Of a stretch of 13,746 bases of DNA, positions 6,789-12,964 are shown piece after piece. The notes under the pieces were generated by a model, which was not told where the DNA came from, searched no databases, and saw only the letters and a list, made by a program, of their open reading frames with translations. Positions within the stretch are counted from its first letter, which is position 1. The number at the start of each line of letters is the position of its first letter. The DNA comes from DATJZH01 sp035499215 (lineage in GTDB: Bacteria > Actinomycetota > Actinomycetes > Streptosporangiales > Streptosporangiaceae). The DNA is taken from contig DATJZH010000301.1 in assembly GCA_035499215.1 (NCBI GenBank), forward strand, positions 1 to 13,746, given 5' to 3'. The position numbers and the translations under genes were made by a program.

Positions 6789-6794
6789 TAGCCT
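6789..6794 (+). promoter_or_regulatory. candidate -10 box (TAGCCT) for a leaderless response regulator mRNA
   Basis: TAGCCT ends 7 bases before the GTG at 6802, so transcription would start at or next to the start codon. There is no ribosome binding site at the normal distance, which fits a leaderless mRNA. The -35 is not clear. Confidence 0.5.
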
Positions 6795-6801
6795 CTCGCG
6801 G

Positions 6802-7197
6802 GTGACGCAGGGACTGGGCCGGGTGCTCGTTGTCGACGACGACGAAGTCATCCGGCAGCTGATCGCCGTCAACCTCACGCTGGAGGGGTTTGACGTGGTC
6901 ACGGCTGTGGACGGCAAGGACTGCCTGGACAAGGTTCATGCGGCGCAGCCCGATGTGATCACCCTCGACGTCATGATGCCGCGGCTGGATGGCTGGGTCA
7001 CGGCAACGCAGCTGCGCCGCAATCCCGTGACAGCCGCTATCAAGGTCGTGCTGATCACGGCCAGGGCGCAGGAAGACGACAGGGACCGCGGCCGCCAGAT
7101 CGGCGTGGACGCTTATCTCACCAAGCCTTTTGACCCGGCCGAGATGATCAGGGTGATCCGCGAGCTGGCCGGAGCGCCGACCAGCGCCTTCGACTGA
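6802..7197 (+). CDS. single-domain (CheY-like) response regulator
   Basis: A 131-residue receiver domain with no output domain. The acidic pocket is D12-D14 (VVDDDEV), the phospho-acceptor is D56 in ITLDVMMPRLDG, the switch Thr is T86 (VLITA), and the conserved Lys is K108 in LTKPFDP. It would be phosphorylated by a histidine kinase encoded elsewhere and act through protein contacts. GTG 6802 is chosen because the receiver fold starts right after it and a -10 box lies 7 bases upstream. The frame is also open upstream through the tRNA, which is not coding. The next gene, nrtL, starts 35 bp downstream with its own -10-like box. Confidence 0.88.
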   Translation: MTQGLGRVLVVDDDEVIRQLIAVNLTLEGFDVVTAVDGKDCLDKVHAAQPDVITLDVMMPRLDGWVTATQLRRNPVTAAIKVVLITARAQEDDRDRGRQIGVDAYLTKPFDPAEMIRVIRELAGAPTSAFD

Positions 7198-7219
7198 TGT
7201 CTCGCGGTAGCGGCCCGCC

Positions 7220-7225
7220 TAGCCT
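7220..7225 (+). promoter_or_regulatory. candidate -10 box (TAGCCT) for leaderless nrtL
   Basis: An identical TAGCCT hexamer ends 6 bases before the GTG at 7232, again without a ribosome binding site. The repeat of this arrangement at two adjacent genes supports leaderless transcription of both. Confidence 0.5.
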
Positions 7226-7231
7226 GAACGG

Positions 7232-8302
7232 GTGATCCCTGGCGACATCGCCGCGGAACTAACGGCGATCCTGCGCGGCGCGGCCGCCGCCGGAGAGCTG
7301 CCGTCGCAGGCCGGCGCGATGACGGCCGCAGGCACCTGGCGGCGGGTCCCGGCGGCGGCAGGCGGCGGGGCCGGCAGCTACGCGACCTCGCTGCCGTTCG
7401 CCCTCGCCCGATGCTCTGGCCGCTCGCCGGCTGAGCTCGCGACGATGCTCGCCGCGCGGCTGAGCGGCGCTCCTGGCGTCGGTGCCGCGTCCGCGACCGG
7501 CGGCTACCTGACCGTGACCGTGACCGACAGGGTCCTGACCAGTCTGGCCATCCGCATGGCTGCCGCCGGGCCTGGCTGTGCCAGCAGCGGCGCACTTGCT
7601 GACACGCGTCAGCCCGCGCCGCCCGAACCCGACGTGGCGGCGGCAGTCAGCTGGAGTCAGGCCTGGCGCTGGCAAACCGGCGCCGTCACCGCAAGGCTGG
7701 CAGCGGCCGCGGGTGCGATAATCATTCCTTCCGCCAAGCCGGATATCCGGCCCGTCCAGGCCCCGCCGCCCGGTCACTCGCCGGTGACCGTCGCGATCGA
7801 GTACGCCGGCCTCGACGCGGTCCGCTATGCGCTGACGCGGACGGCGGCCAGCCGGGCAGGCGCGATGGGGCGGCTGATCTGCGTTTCGCATGATCGCGAG
7901 AACCCGTTCTACGCGGTCAGCCTGGCACATGCCGAGGCCGCGGCTACCCTGCGATGGGCGTGCGACCTGCAGCTGCCGCGCGGCCGGCCGAATGCGCTGG
8001 CGGCGGGCGCCCTCGACCATCCGCGGGAGCGGCGGCTGCTCGACGCACTGTCCTGGCTGCCAGAACGAGTAGCCGGGGCGGCTCGCCGCCGCCAGCCACA
8101 CGAGCTCGCAGCCTATCTCGAGGGCCTGGCGGGAGCGTGGTTCGACTGCCGGGAGAGCTGCCCGGCTCTGCCGTTCGGCGGTCTGCGCGCGCCGCGTGAC
8201 GGCGACAGCATCAAGGCCCGGCTGTGGCTGGCTGACGCGGCAAGGACGGTGTTCGCGACGGGCCTCGCGCTGATCGGCGTAGCCTGCCCGGAGCGGCTCT
8301 GA
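7232..8302 (+). CDS. nrtL: ArgS-related anticodon-binding protein (NrtL-like), catalytic domain absent
   Basis: A 356-residue protein built from the two ends of arginyl-tRNA synthetase. Residues 1-105 resemble the ArgRS N-terminal (D-loop-binding) domain (GSYATSLPFALARCSGRSPAELATMLAARL). Residues 190-356 resemble the DALR anticodon-binding domain (DAVRYALTRTAAS..., ENPFYAVSLAHAEAAATLRWA, DHPRERRLLDALSWLPE..., ARLWLADAARTVFATGLALIGVACPERL). The HIGH and KMSKS catalytic motifs are missing and the length is about 200 residues short of ArgRS, so it cannot aminoacylate by the usual route. Streptomyces carry a similar protein annotated NrtL. A tRNA-Arg-binding role is likely and suits its place near tRNA-Arg(CCG). 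Its last codons are the first unit of a tandem repeat. Confidence 0.75.
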   Translation: MIPGDIAAELTAILRGAAAAGELPSQAGAMTAAGTWRRVPAAAGGGAGSYATSLPFALARCSGRSPAELATMLAARLSGAPGVGAASATGGYLTVTVTDRVLTSLAIRMAAAGPGCASSGALADTRQPAPPEPDVAAAVSWSQAWRWQTGAVTARLAAAAGAIIIPSAKPDIRPVQAPPPGHSPVTVAIEYAGLDAVRYALTRTAASRAGAMGRLICVSHDRENPFYAVSLAHAEAAATLRWACDLQLPRGRPNALAAGALDHPRERRLLDALSWLPERVAGAARRRQPHELAAYLEGLAGAWFDCRESCPALPFGGLRAPRDGDSIKARLWLADAARTVFATGLALIGVACPERL

Positions 8303-8399
8303 ACCGGACCGGCTCTGAACCGGACCGGCTCTGAACCGGACCGGCTCTGAACCGGACCGGCTCTGAACCGGACCGGCTCTGAACCGGAGCGGCTCTGAA
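8288..8399 (+). repeat. seven-copy 16-bp tandem repeat starting in the nrtL 3' end
   Basis: Seven exact-period 16-base units run head to tail. The first and last are CCGGAGCGGCTCTGAA, and the five between are CCGGACCGGCTCTGAA. The first unit encodes the terminal PERL and stop codon of NrtL, so the array probably arose by slippage duplication of the gene end. It has no spacers, which excludes CRISPR. Confidence 0.95.
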
Positions 8400-8400
8400 C

Positions 8401-8417
8401 GCGGCCGTGACGGCCGC
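8401..8417 (+). terminator. GC hairpin directly after the tandem repeat, possible nrtL terminator
   Basis: GCGGCCG-TGA-CGGCCGC forms a 7-bp perfect stem with a 3-base loop. No T-run follows, so it is not a classic intrinsic terminator. GC-rich actinobacteria often have such U-less hairpins, whose activity is uncertain. Confidence 0.35.
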
Positions 8418-8461
8418 AGGCTGGCCAGATCCGGTGATTTGTGGCACCGGCAGGCTTGGGG

Positions 8462-8509
8462 TACCCTCTGGGGGTGCCTGCGCGCCCGGTGGCGGGTCAG
8501 CGGTTGTGA
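8462..8509 (+). promoter_or_regulatory. candidate -10 box TACCCT with leaderless 11-codon mini-ORF
   Basis: TACCCT (8462-8467) lies 6 bases before a GTG at 8474 that opens VPARPVAGQRL and stops at 8507. The spacing matches that at nrtL. GGCACC (8443-8448) and GGTGCC further on could pair around the box. It may be an orphan promoter left after gene loss, or the start of a short leader peptide. Confidence 0.3.
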
Positions 8510-8600
8510 TACCGGGCGGTTCATCTGCTGGGAAACGGGTACGTTACCTGGCGCAAGCCCCCTGGACGTCGACAGCCAAGGCGTCACACATACGCCCGCG

Positions 8601-8648
8601 CCGGATGCTCTGGATGCCCGGATGCTCTGGATACGCAGTTCCGGATGC
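8601..8648 (+). repeat. short direct repeat CCGGATGCTCTGGAT
   Basis: The 15-base word occurs at 8601-8615 and 8618-8632 (period 17), and its first 8 bases recur at 8641-8648. It shares the words CCGG and CTCTG with the 16-bp array upstream, but a common origin is not certain. Confidence 0.7.
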
Positions 8649-8770
8649 GAGTGCATGAGAAGCCGTGTTCGCTGAGCATGCACGGGAGCCCGAGTCGCTC
8701 ACGCTGGTGCTGTCGGCCTCTGTAGAAATGACACGCTGCCCTGAAGGAATGCCGTGGGCTCGGATGGTGT

Positions 8771-8776
8771 TAAGCT
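8771..8776 (+). promoter_or_regulatory. candidate -10 box (TAAGCT) of rho
   Basis: GGTGTTAAGCTGGACGTTGC holds a TANNNT box about 330 bases upstream of the rho start. I recall a similar word upstream of rho in other actinomycetes. No clear -35 is seen. If used, rho mRNA would have a leader of roughly 320 bases. Confidence 0.35.
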
Positions 8777-8834
8777 GGACGTTGCACCGGATGCCCCGCC
8801 ACGGGGAAAGGTGCTCGTCTGCTTTCCGTCCGGT

Positions 8835-9107
8835 ATGAGCAGCAGCCTGCGGCGGCCGGCGGCCTTCGACGACATCTACCCGCCGCGGGACCCAACTTTC
8901 TGCCTGACGCCGATCCTGGCTCAGCTGACGGACATCGGATCCCGCATGCGGGCGTCAGCCACATGCGGGAAAGCGCGGGGATGGCAGTTAGCACGACAAC
9001 CAGCCGGGCCGATCGGCCAGGCCGGGACGGCGGGTAATACGCGACAGCGGGCATTCGGGCGCCGCGCATGCGGTGTAGGCCCGTACCTTGGGAAGGACCC
9101 CTTGTGA
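8835..9107 (+). CDS. possible rho leader ORF (90 aa), stop overlapping rho start
   Basis: ATG 8835 opens MSSSLRRPAAFDDIYPPRDPTFCLTPILAQLTDIGSRM and the frame ends with the TGA at 9105. That TGA overlaps the rho GTG in a GTGA junction, which would couple the two. The first 40 codons end almost always in G or C, as in real genes here; the second half does so much less. No good ribosome binding site lies before the ATG. Long chance frames are common at this GC content. It matches no family I know. If real, it would be a leader ORF regulating rho; enterobacterial rho also has a leader peptide, RhoL. Confidence 0.25.
   Translation: MSSSLRRPAAFDDIYPPRDPTFCLTPILAQLTDIGSRMRASATCGKARGWQLARQPAGPIGQAGTAGNTRQRAFGRRACGVGPYLGKDPL
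8941..8952. repeat. 12-bp perfect palindrome in the rho leader
   Basis: CCCGCATGCGGG is its own reverse complement, and ATGCGGG is repeated at 8963-8969. It could be a protein-binding site or an RNA hairpin in the leader. There is no direct support beyond symmetry. Confidence 0.5.
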
Positions 9108-11344
9108 GCGAAACCATCGATCTGTTCTCTGCTACGGCCGGCGTGCCGGAGGAAAATCCAGTTCTGTCCTCATCTGGCAGTGATACCTCCGGCGCGGCGG
9201 AGTCAGAGGGGACTTCCGCGCAGCAGGCGGGCGCGGTACGCTCCTGGCCGGATGCGGACGACGGCGCTGGTGGGGCCGGAACCGGCGGTGCTGGATCAGG
9301 CATTGGCGGATCAGGCCGCCGCTCCGGTGGCGGACGGTCCGGCGCCGGTTTGCCGGCGATGCTGTTGCCTGAGCTGCAGCGGCTTGCGCAGTCGCTCGGC
9401 ATTACCGGGACGGGCCGGATGCGCAAGAGCCAGCTCATCGCGGCAATCGAGGAGCGACGTGGCGGCGGCGAAGCCGCCCACGGCGCGCCTGGCGGCAGTC
9501 AGAGCGAGCAAACCGACAACTCAGTCCAGCGGGGCGTGCCTGCGGGAGCCGGCGCTACCCGCCCCTTTGAGCAGGACGCCATGGAATCAGTGACATCGAC
9601 GCAGGCAGGCGTGGGCAACGATGGCTGCGCGGGCGGAATCGGCGAGGGCACCCAGGCGGGTGCGGCCGGAATCGGCGGGGGCGGGCTAGCCGTCAGCCAG
9701 GATGGCGGCGCCGTCGTTGCCGGGGACCTGGCAGCCGGCTCTGGCGGCGGCCAGGCCGGTGGCTCCGGTGCCCAGGCAAGCGGACCCGGCGGCACCGCAG
9801 GTCAGCGTGACGATGTCCAGCACTCCAGCGACGGCCAGCGCGGAGACCGGCGCCGGCGCGGCAACGGCAGTAACAACGGCGGTCGCCGCGATGATCAGGC
9901 CAGGGCCGTCGGCGATGGCGCGGAGACACGCCGCGACACGCGCGACTCCGGTTCTGGCGGCCGCGGTCAGGGCGGTCTAGGCGACCAGCGCGGTCAGGCC
10001 GGTCTGGGTGATCAGCGCGGTCAGGCCGGTCCGGGTGATCAGCGCGGTCAGGGTGGTCAGGGTGATCAGCGCGGTCAGGCCGACCAGCAGGGCAGTCGCG
10101 GGGATGACGACCGCGACGGCGGCGGACGCCGCCGGGACAGGTTCCGCAACAGGAACAGCAACAACCGGCGCCGCGACCGCGGCGGCAGCGACGCTGAGCC
10201 TGTGATCAGCGAGGATGACGTGCTCATCCCGATCGCCGGCATCCTGGACGTGCTGGACAACTACGGGTTCGTCCGCACTACCGGCTACCTGCCCGGCTCC
10301 AACGACGTTTACGTGTCGCTTTCCCAGGTGCGGCGCTACGGCCTGCGCAAGGGCGACGTCATCGAGGGCGCCATCCGGCAGCCGCGCGAGGGCGAGCGCC
10401 GGGAGAAGTTCAACGCGCTGGTCCGGCTCGACAAGATCAACGGCCTGGAGCCCGAGCGGGCCAAGGACCGGCCCGACTTCGCCAAGCTGATCCCGCTGTA
10501 CCCGCAGGAACGGCTCCGGCTGGAGACCGACCCGGGCATCATGACCACGCGGATCATCGATCTGGTCGCCCCCATCGGCAAGGGCCAGCGCGGCCTCATC
10601 GTGTCGCCGTCCAAGGCGGGCAAGACGATGATCCTGCAGGCCATCGCGAATGCGATCACCAAGAACAATCCGGAGTGCCACCTCATGGTCGTCCTGGTAG
10701 ACGAGCGGCCTGAGGAAGTCACCGACATGCAGCGCACGGTGAAGGGCGAGGTCATCCACTCGACGTTCGACCGGCCCGCCGATGATCACACCACGGTTGC
10801 CGAGCTGGCGATCGAGCGGGCCAAGCGGCTTGTCGAGATGGGACACGACGTTGTCGTCCTGCTCGACTCGATCACCCGGCTGGGCCGCGCCTACAACCTG
10901 GCGGCGCCCGCCAGCGGCCGCATCCTGTCCGGTGGCGTCGACTCCGCGGCTCTGTACCCGCCGAAGCGCTTTTTCGGCGCGGCACGCAACATTGAGCATG
11001 GCGGCTCGCTGACCATCCTGGCCACGGCCCTGATCGAGACCGGCTCACGGATGGAAGAGGTCATTTTCGAGGAGTTCAAGGGCACTGGCAACATGGAACT
11101 GCGGCTGCGCCGCGAGCTTGCCGACAAGCGGATCTTCCCGGCCATTGACGTGGATGCCTCCGGGACCCGCAAGGAAGAGCTGCTGCTGGCCCCCGAGGAA
11201 CTCAAGATCGTCTGGCAGCTCCGCCGGGTGCTGCATGCCCTTGAGCCGCAGCAGGCGCTCGAAGTGCTCATGGAGCGGATGAAGGAGACCAAGAGCAACG
11301 CCGAATTCCTGCTGCACGTGCAGAAGACCACGGTCGCCTCTTAA
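9104..11344 (+). CDS. rho: transcription termination factor Rho with long disordered insert
   Basis: A 746-residue hexameric RNA helicase that ends transcription. GTG 9104 is chosen because GGAAGGA (9091-9097) lies 6 bases upstream. Domains are a short acidic N-terminus, the Rho N-terminal helical domain at about 83-120 (LLPELQRLAQSLGITGTGRMRKSQLIAAIEE), a 250-residue Gly/Ala/Gln/Arg/Asp-rich insert (about 121-370), the cold-shock-like RNA-binding domain (about 371-450), and the RecA-like ATPase. The ATPase has Walker A SPSKAGKT (K507), Walker B VVVLLDSITRLGRAYN (D588), and GSRMEEVIFEEFKGTGNMEL. E. coli Rho is 419 residues. Long basic inserts are typical of actinobacterial Rho and add RNA binding. 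Confidence 0.97.
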   Translation: MSETIDLFSATAGVPEENPVLSSSGSDTSGAAESEGTSAQQAGAVRSWPDADDGAGGAGTGGAGSGIGGSGRRSGGGRSGAGLPAMLLPELQRLAQSLGITGTGRMRKSQLIAAIEERRGGGEAAHGAPGGSQSEQTDNSVQRGVPAGAGATRPFEQDAMESVTSTQAGVGNDGCAGGIGEGTQAGAAGIGGGGLAVSQDGGAVVAGDLAAGSGGGQAGGSGAQASGPGGTAGQRDDVQHSSDGQRGDRRRRGNGSNNGGRRDDQARAVGDGAETRRDTRDSGSGGRGQGGLGDQRGQAGLGDQRGQAGPGDQRGQGGQGDQRGQADQQGSRGDDDRDGGGRRRDRFRNRNSNNRRRDRGGSDAEPVISEDDVLIPIAGILDVLDNYGFVRTTGYLPGSNDVYVSLSQVRRYGLRKGDVIEGAIRQPREGERREKFNALVRLDKINGLEPERAKDRPDFAKLIPLYPQERLRLETDPGIMTTRIIDLVAPIGKGQRGLIVSPSKAGKTMILQAIANAITKNNPECHLMVVLVDERPEEVTDMQRTVKGEVIHSTFDRPADDHTTVAELAIERAKRLVEMGHDVVVLLDSITRLGRAYNLAAPASGRILSGGVDSAALYPPKRFFGAARNIEHGGSLTILATALIETGSRMEEVIFEEFKGTGNMELRLRRELADKRIFPAIDVDASGTRKEELLLAPEELKIVWQLRRVLHALEPQQALEVLMERMKETKSNAEFLLHVQKTTVAS
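9965..10084 (+). repeat. 27-bp in-frame tandem repeats in the rho insert
   Basis: Units begin GGTCAG at 9965, 9992, 10019, 10046 and, partially, 10073. Each encodes nine residues of the form GQAGLGDQR (variants GQAGPGDQR, GQGGQGDQR). The period keeps the frame, so copy number can change without breaking Rho. Confidence 0.93.
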
Positions 11345-11395
11345 GCGGCAGCCGACGGCGTCCCCCCGCCGGGCAGCGGCCTGGCCCCGGAATTA

Positions 11396-11441
11396 CCAGG
11401 TGCTGCGCAGCGTTGCAGGACCTGGCACACTTCAGGTGCCA
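11396..11441 (+). promoter_or_regulatory. overlapping alternative hairpins between rho and rpmE
   Basis: CCAGGT (11396-11401) can pair with ACCTGG (11420-11425), with an inner palindrome GCTGCGCAGC (11402-11411). TGGCAC (11423-11428) can instead pair with GTGCCA (11436-11441). The two stems share bases 11423-11425, so they cannot both form. This may be a rho 3' end or an rpmE leader structure. No T-run follows. Confidence 0.4.
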
Positions 11442-11523
11442 ACTAGTGCGGTACCGGTTCACGCCCGTCGCGTCAGGCGCGCGGCCAGGCGACCCGGCTT
11501 CCGCCCCGAAAGGGAGTCCCGAC

Positions 11524-11745
11524 ATGAAGCCTGCTATCCACCCGGACTACGTGCCGACGACGGTGACCTGTACGTGCGGGAACACCTTCAGCACCCGGAG
11601 CACCGCCAAGAACGGCGTGATTCACACCGAGGTCTGCTCGAAATGCCACCCGTTCTACACGGGCAAGCAGAAGATCCTGGACACCGGCGGCCGCGTCGCC
11701 AGGTTCGAGCGCCGCTTCGGCAAGAAGCTGGCCGGCGGCAAGTAA
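11524..11745 (+). CDS. rpmE: 50S ribosomal protein bL31 (zinc-binding form)
   Basis: A 73-residue bL31 with the zinc-binding cysteines of the C+ form: C16 and C18 (CTCGN), C38 and C41 (CSKCHPFYTGKQK). The MKPAIHPDY start and RVARFERRFGK C-terminal block are typical. AGGGAG (11511-11516) lies 7 bases before the ATG. The zinc form is usually used when zinc is sufficient and replaced by a cysteine-less paralogue when it is scarce. It sits between rho and prfA, as in other actinomycetes. The last codons (LAGGK and stop) are duplicated just downstream. Confidence 0.97.
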   Translation: MKPAIHPDYVPTTVTCTCGNTFSTRSTAKNGVIHTEVCSKCHPFYTGKQKILDTGGRVARFERRFGKKLAGGK

Positions 11746-11761
11746 CTGCCGGCGGCAAGTA
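11731..11761 (+). repeat. tandem duplication of the rpmE terminal codons
   Basis: GCCGGCGGCAAGTA occurs at 11731-11744, where it encodes the AGGK end and most of the stop codon, and again at 11748-11761. This resembles the array at the nrtL end, but with only two copies. Confidence 0.9.
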
Positions 11762-11890
11762 CGGCCCCGCCGGGCCGAGTTCCATCAGCAGTTCGGATTT
11801 GCCCCCCCCAGGAACGGGACGGGCGATTCGCGCTGCCGCGTCGCGGCTGCGATACGAAGCCGCGCACAGCAACGTCGCAGGAGGTGAGCA

Positions 11891-12964
11891 GTGTTTGAGC
11901 GGCTTGCCGACCTTGCGGCTGAGCACGCGGAACTGGAGCGCGATCTCGCCGCCCCGGGCGTCCACGCGGATCAGGACCGGGCCAGGGCTCTGGGCCGGCG
12001 CTACAGCGAGATCGGCCCGGCCGTGCGCGCCTACCAGGAGTGGCAGCAGATCTGCGCCGACGAGGCTACCGCGCGCGAGCTCGGCGACCAGGACGCGTCG
12101 TTTGCAGCCGAGGCGCAGCAGCTTGCCGGGCGCAGGGAATACCTGGAAAGCCAGCTGCAGGAAATGCTGGTGCCCAGGGACGCCAGCGACACCAGGGATG
12201 TCATTCTCGAGGTGAAAGCCGGCGAGGGCGGCGAGGAGTCGGCTCTGTTCGCTGGTGACCTGCTGCGCATGTACCTGCGGTTCGCCGAGCGCAAAGGCTG
12301 GAAAACCGAGCTGCTGGATGCCACGATGACCGGGCTCGGCGGGTACAAGGACGCCACCGTCGCGGTCAAGGCATCGCGGCGCGGCGGCGGCGACGGCGCC
12401 TGGTCCCGGCTGAAATACGAGGGCGGCGTGCATCGCGTCCAGCGCGTGCCCGTCACCGAATCGCAAGGCCGCATCCACACTTCGGCCGCTGGCGTGCTTG
12501 TCATGCCCGAAGCTGATCCCATCGAGGTGAGCATTGACCCGGCCGACCTGCGAGTCGACGTGTACCGCTCGTCCGGGCCAGGCGGCCAGAGCGTGAACAC
12601 CACGGACTCAGCGGTGCGGATCACGCATCTGCCCACGGGCATCGTCGTCTCGTGCCAGAACGAGAAGAGCCAGCTGCAGAACAAGGAACAGGCGATGCGC
12701 ATCCTGCGGGCGCGACTGCTGGCTGCGGCCCAGGAGGAAGCCGACGCGGCCGCTGCCGCCGAGCGGCGCAGCCAGGTGGCGACCGTCGACCGGTCCCAGC
12801 GGGTGCGGACCTACAACTTCCCCGAGAACCGGATCTCCGACCACCGGGTCGGCTACAAGGCTTACAACCTTGACCAGGTCATCGACGGCGATCTGGACGG
12901 GGTGATCAGCGCCCTGGTGGCGGCAGACCGGGCCGAGAAGCTCGCTGCCGCCGAGGCGGAATGA
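11891..12964 (+). CDS. prfA: peptide chain release factor 1
   Basis: A 357-residue class I release factor that reads UAA and UAG and triggers peptide release on the ribosome. The GTG at 11891 has a near-perfect AGGAGGTGA (11879-11887) upstream. The PVT stop-codon reading motif is at residues 187-189 (RVPVTESQGRIHTS) and marks RF1 rather than RF2 (which has SPF). The GGQ catalytic motif is at 231-233 (SSGPGGQSVNTTDSAVRITH). The N-terminal helical domain and the length are as expected. Its stop overlaps the ATG of prmC, whose product methylates the GGQ glutamine. Confidence 0.97.
   Translation: MFERLADLAAEHAELERDLAAPGVHADQDRARALGRRYSEIGPAVRAYQEWQQICADEATARELGDQDASFAAEAQQLAGRREYLESQLQEMLVPRDASDTRDVILEVKAGEGGEESALFAGDLLRMYLRFAERKGWKTELLDATMTGLGGYKDATVAVKASRRGGGDGAWSRLKYEGGVHRVQRVPVTESQGRIHTSAAGVLVMPEADPIEVSIDPADLRVDVYRSSGPGGQSVNTTDSAVRITHLPTGIVVSCQNEKSQLQNKEQAMRILRARLLAAAQEEADAAAAAERRSQVATVDRSQRVRTYNFPENRISDHRVGYKAYNLDQVIDGDLDGVISALVAADRAEKLAAAEAE

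Larger units (their letters stand above)
8303..9103. other. about 800-bp interval between nrtL and rho without a clear gene
   Basis: It holds most of the 16-bp array, a 7-bp-stem hairpin, two candidate promoters, a short direct repeat, a palindrome and a possible rho leader ORF. No gene for lysA, hom, thrC or thrB, which as I recall lie between nrtL and rho in Streptomyces, can be seen here. Confidence 0.7.

Noticed and set aside
6535..6801. N-terminal extension of the response regulator
   Set aside because: The open frame passes through the tRNA gene and the inverted repeat. The receiver domain begins right after GTG 6802.
8288..8399. CRISPR-like array
   Set aside because: The units are contiguous with no spacers and only 16 bp long, so this is a simple tandem repeat.
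7259..8683. 474-codon open frame on the - strand over nrtL and the tandem repeat
   Set aside because: It lies antisense to the convincing nrtL gene, has Arg/Ser/Gln-rich low-complexity content and reads the 16-bp array as a meaningless peptide repeat. Long antisense frames are expected at this GC content.
9068..9103. Earlier ATG start for rho
   Set aside because: The extra 12 residues do not look like a Rho N-terminus, and GTG 9104 has a well-spaced GGAAGGA ribosome binding site.
11802..11809. Run of eight C bases as a phase-variation tract
   Set aside because: It lies between rpmE and prfA outside any supported gene and shows no promoter element around it.
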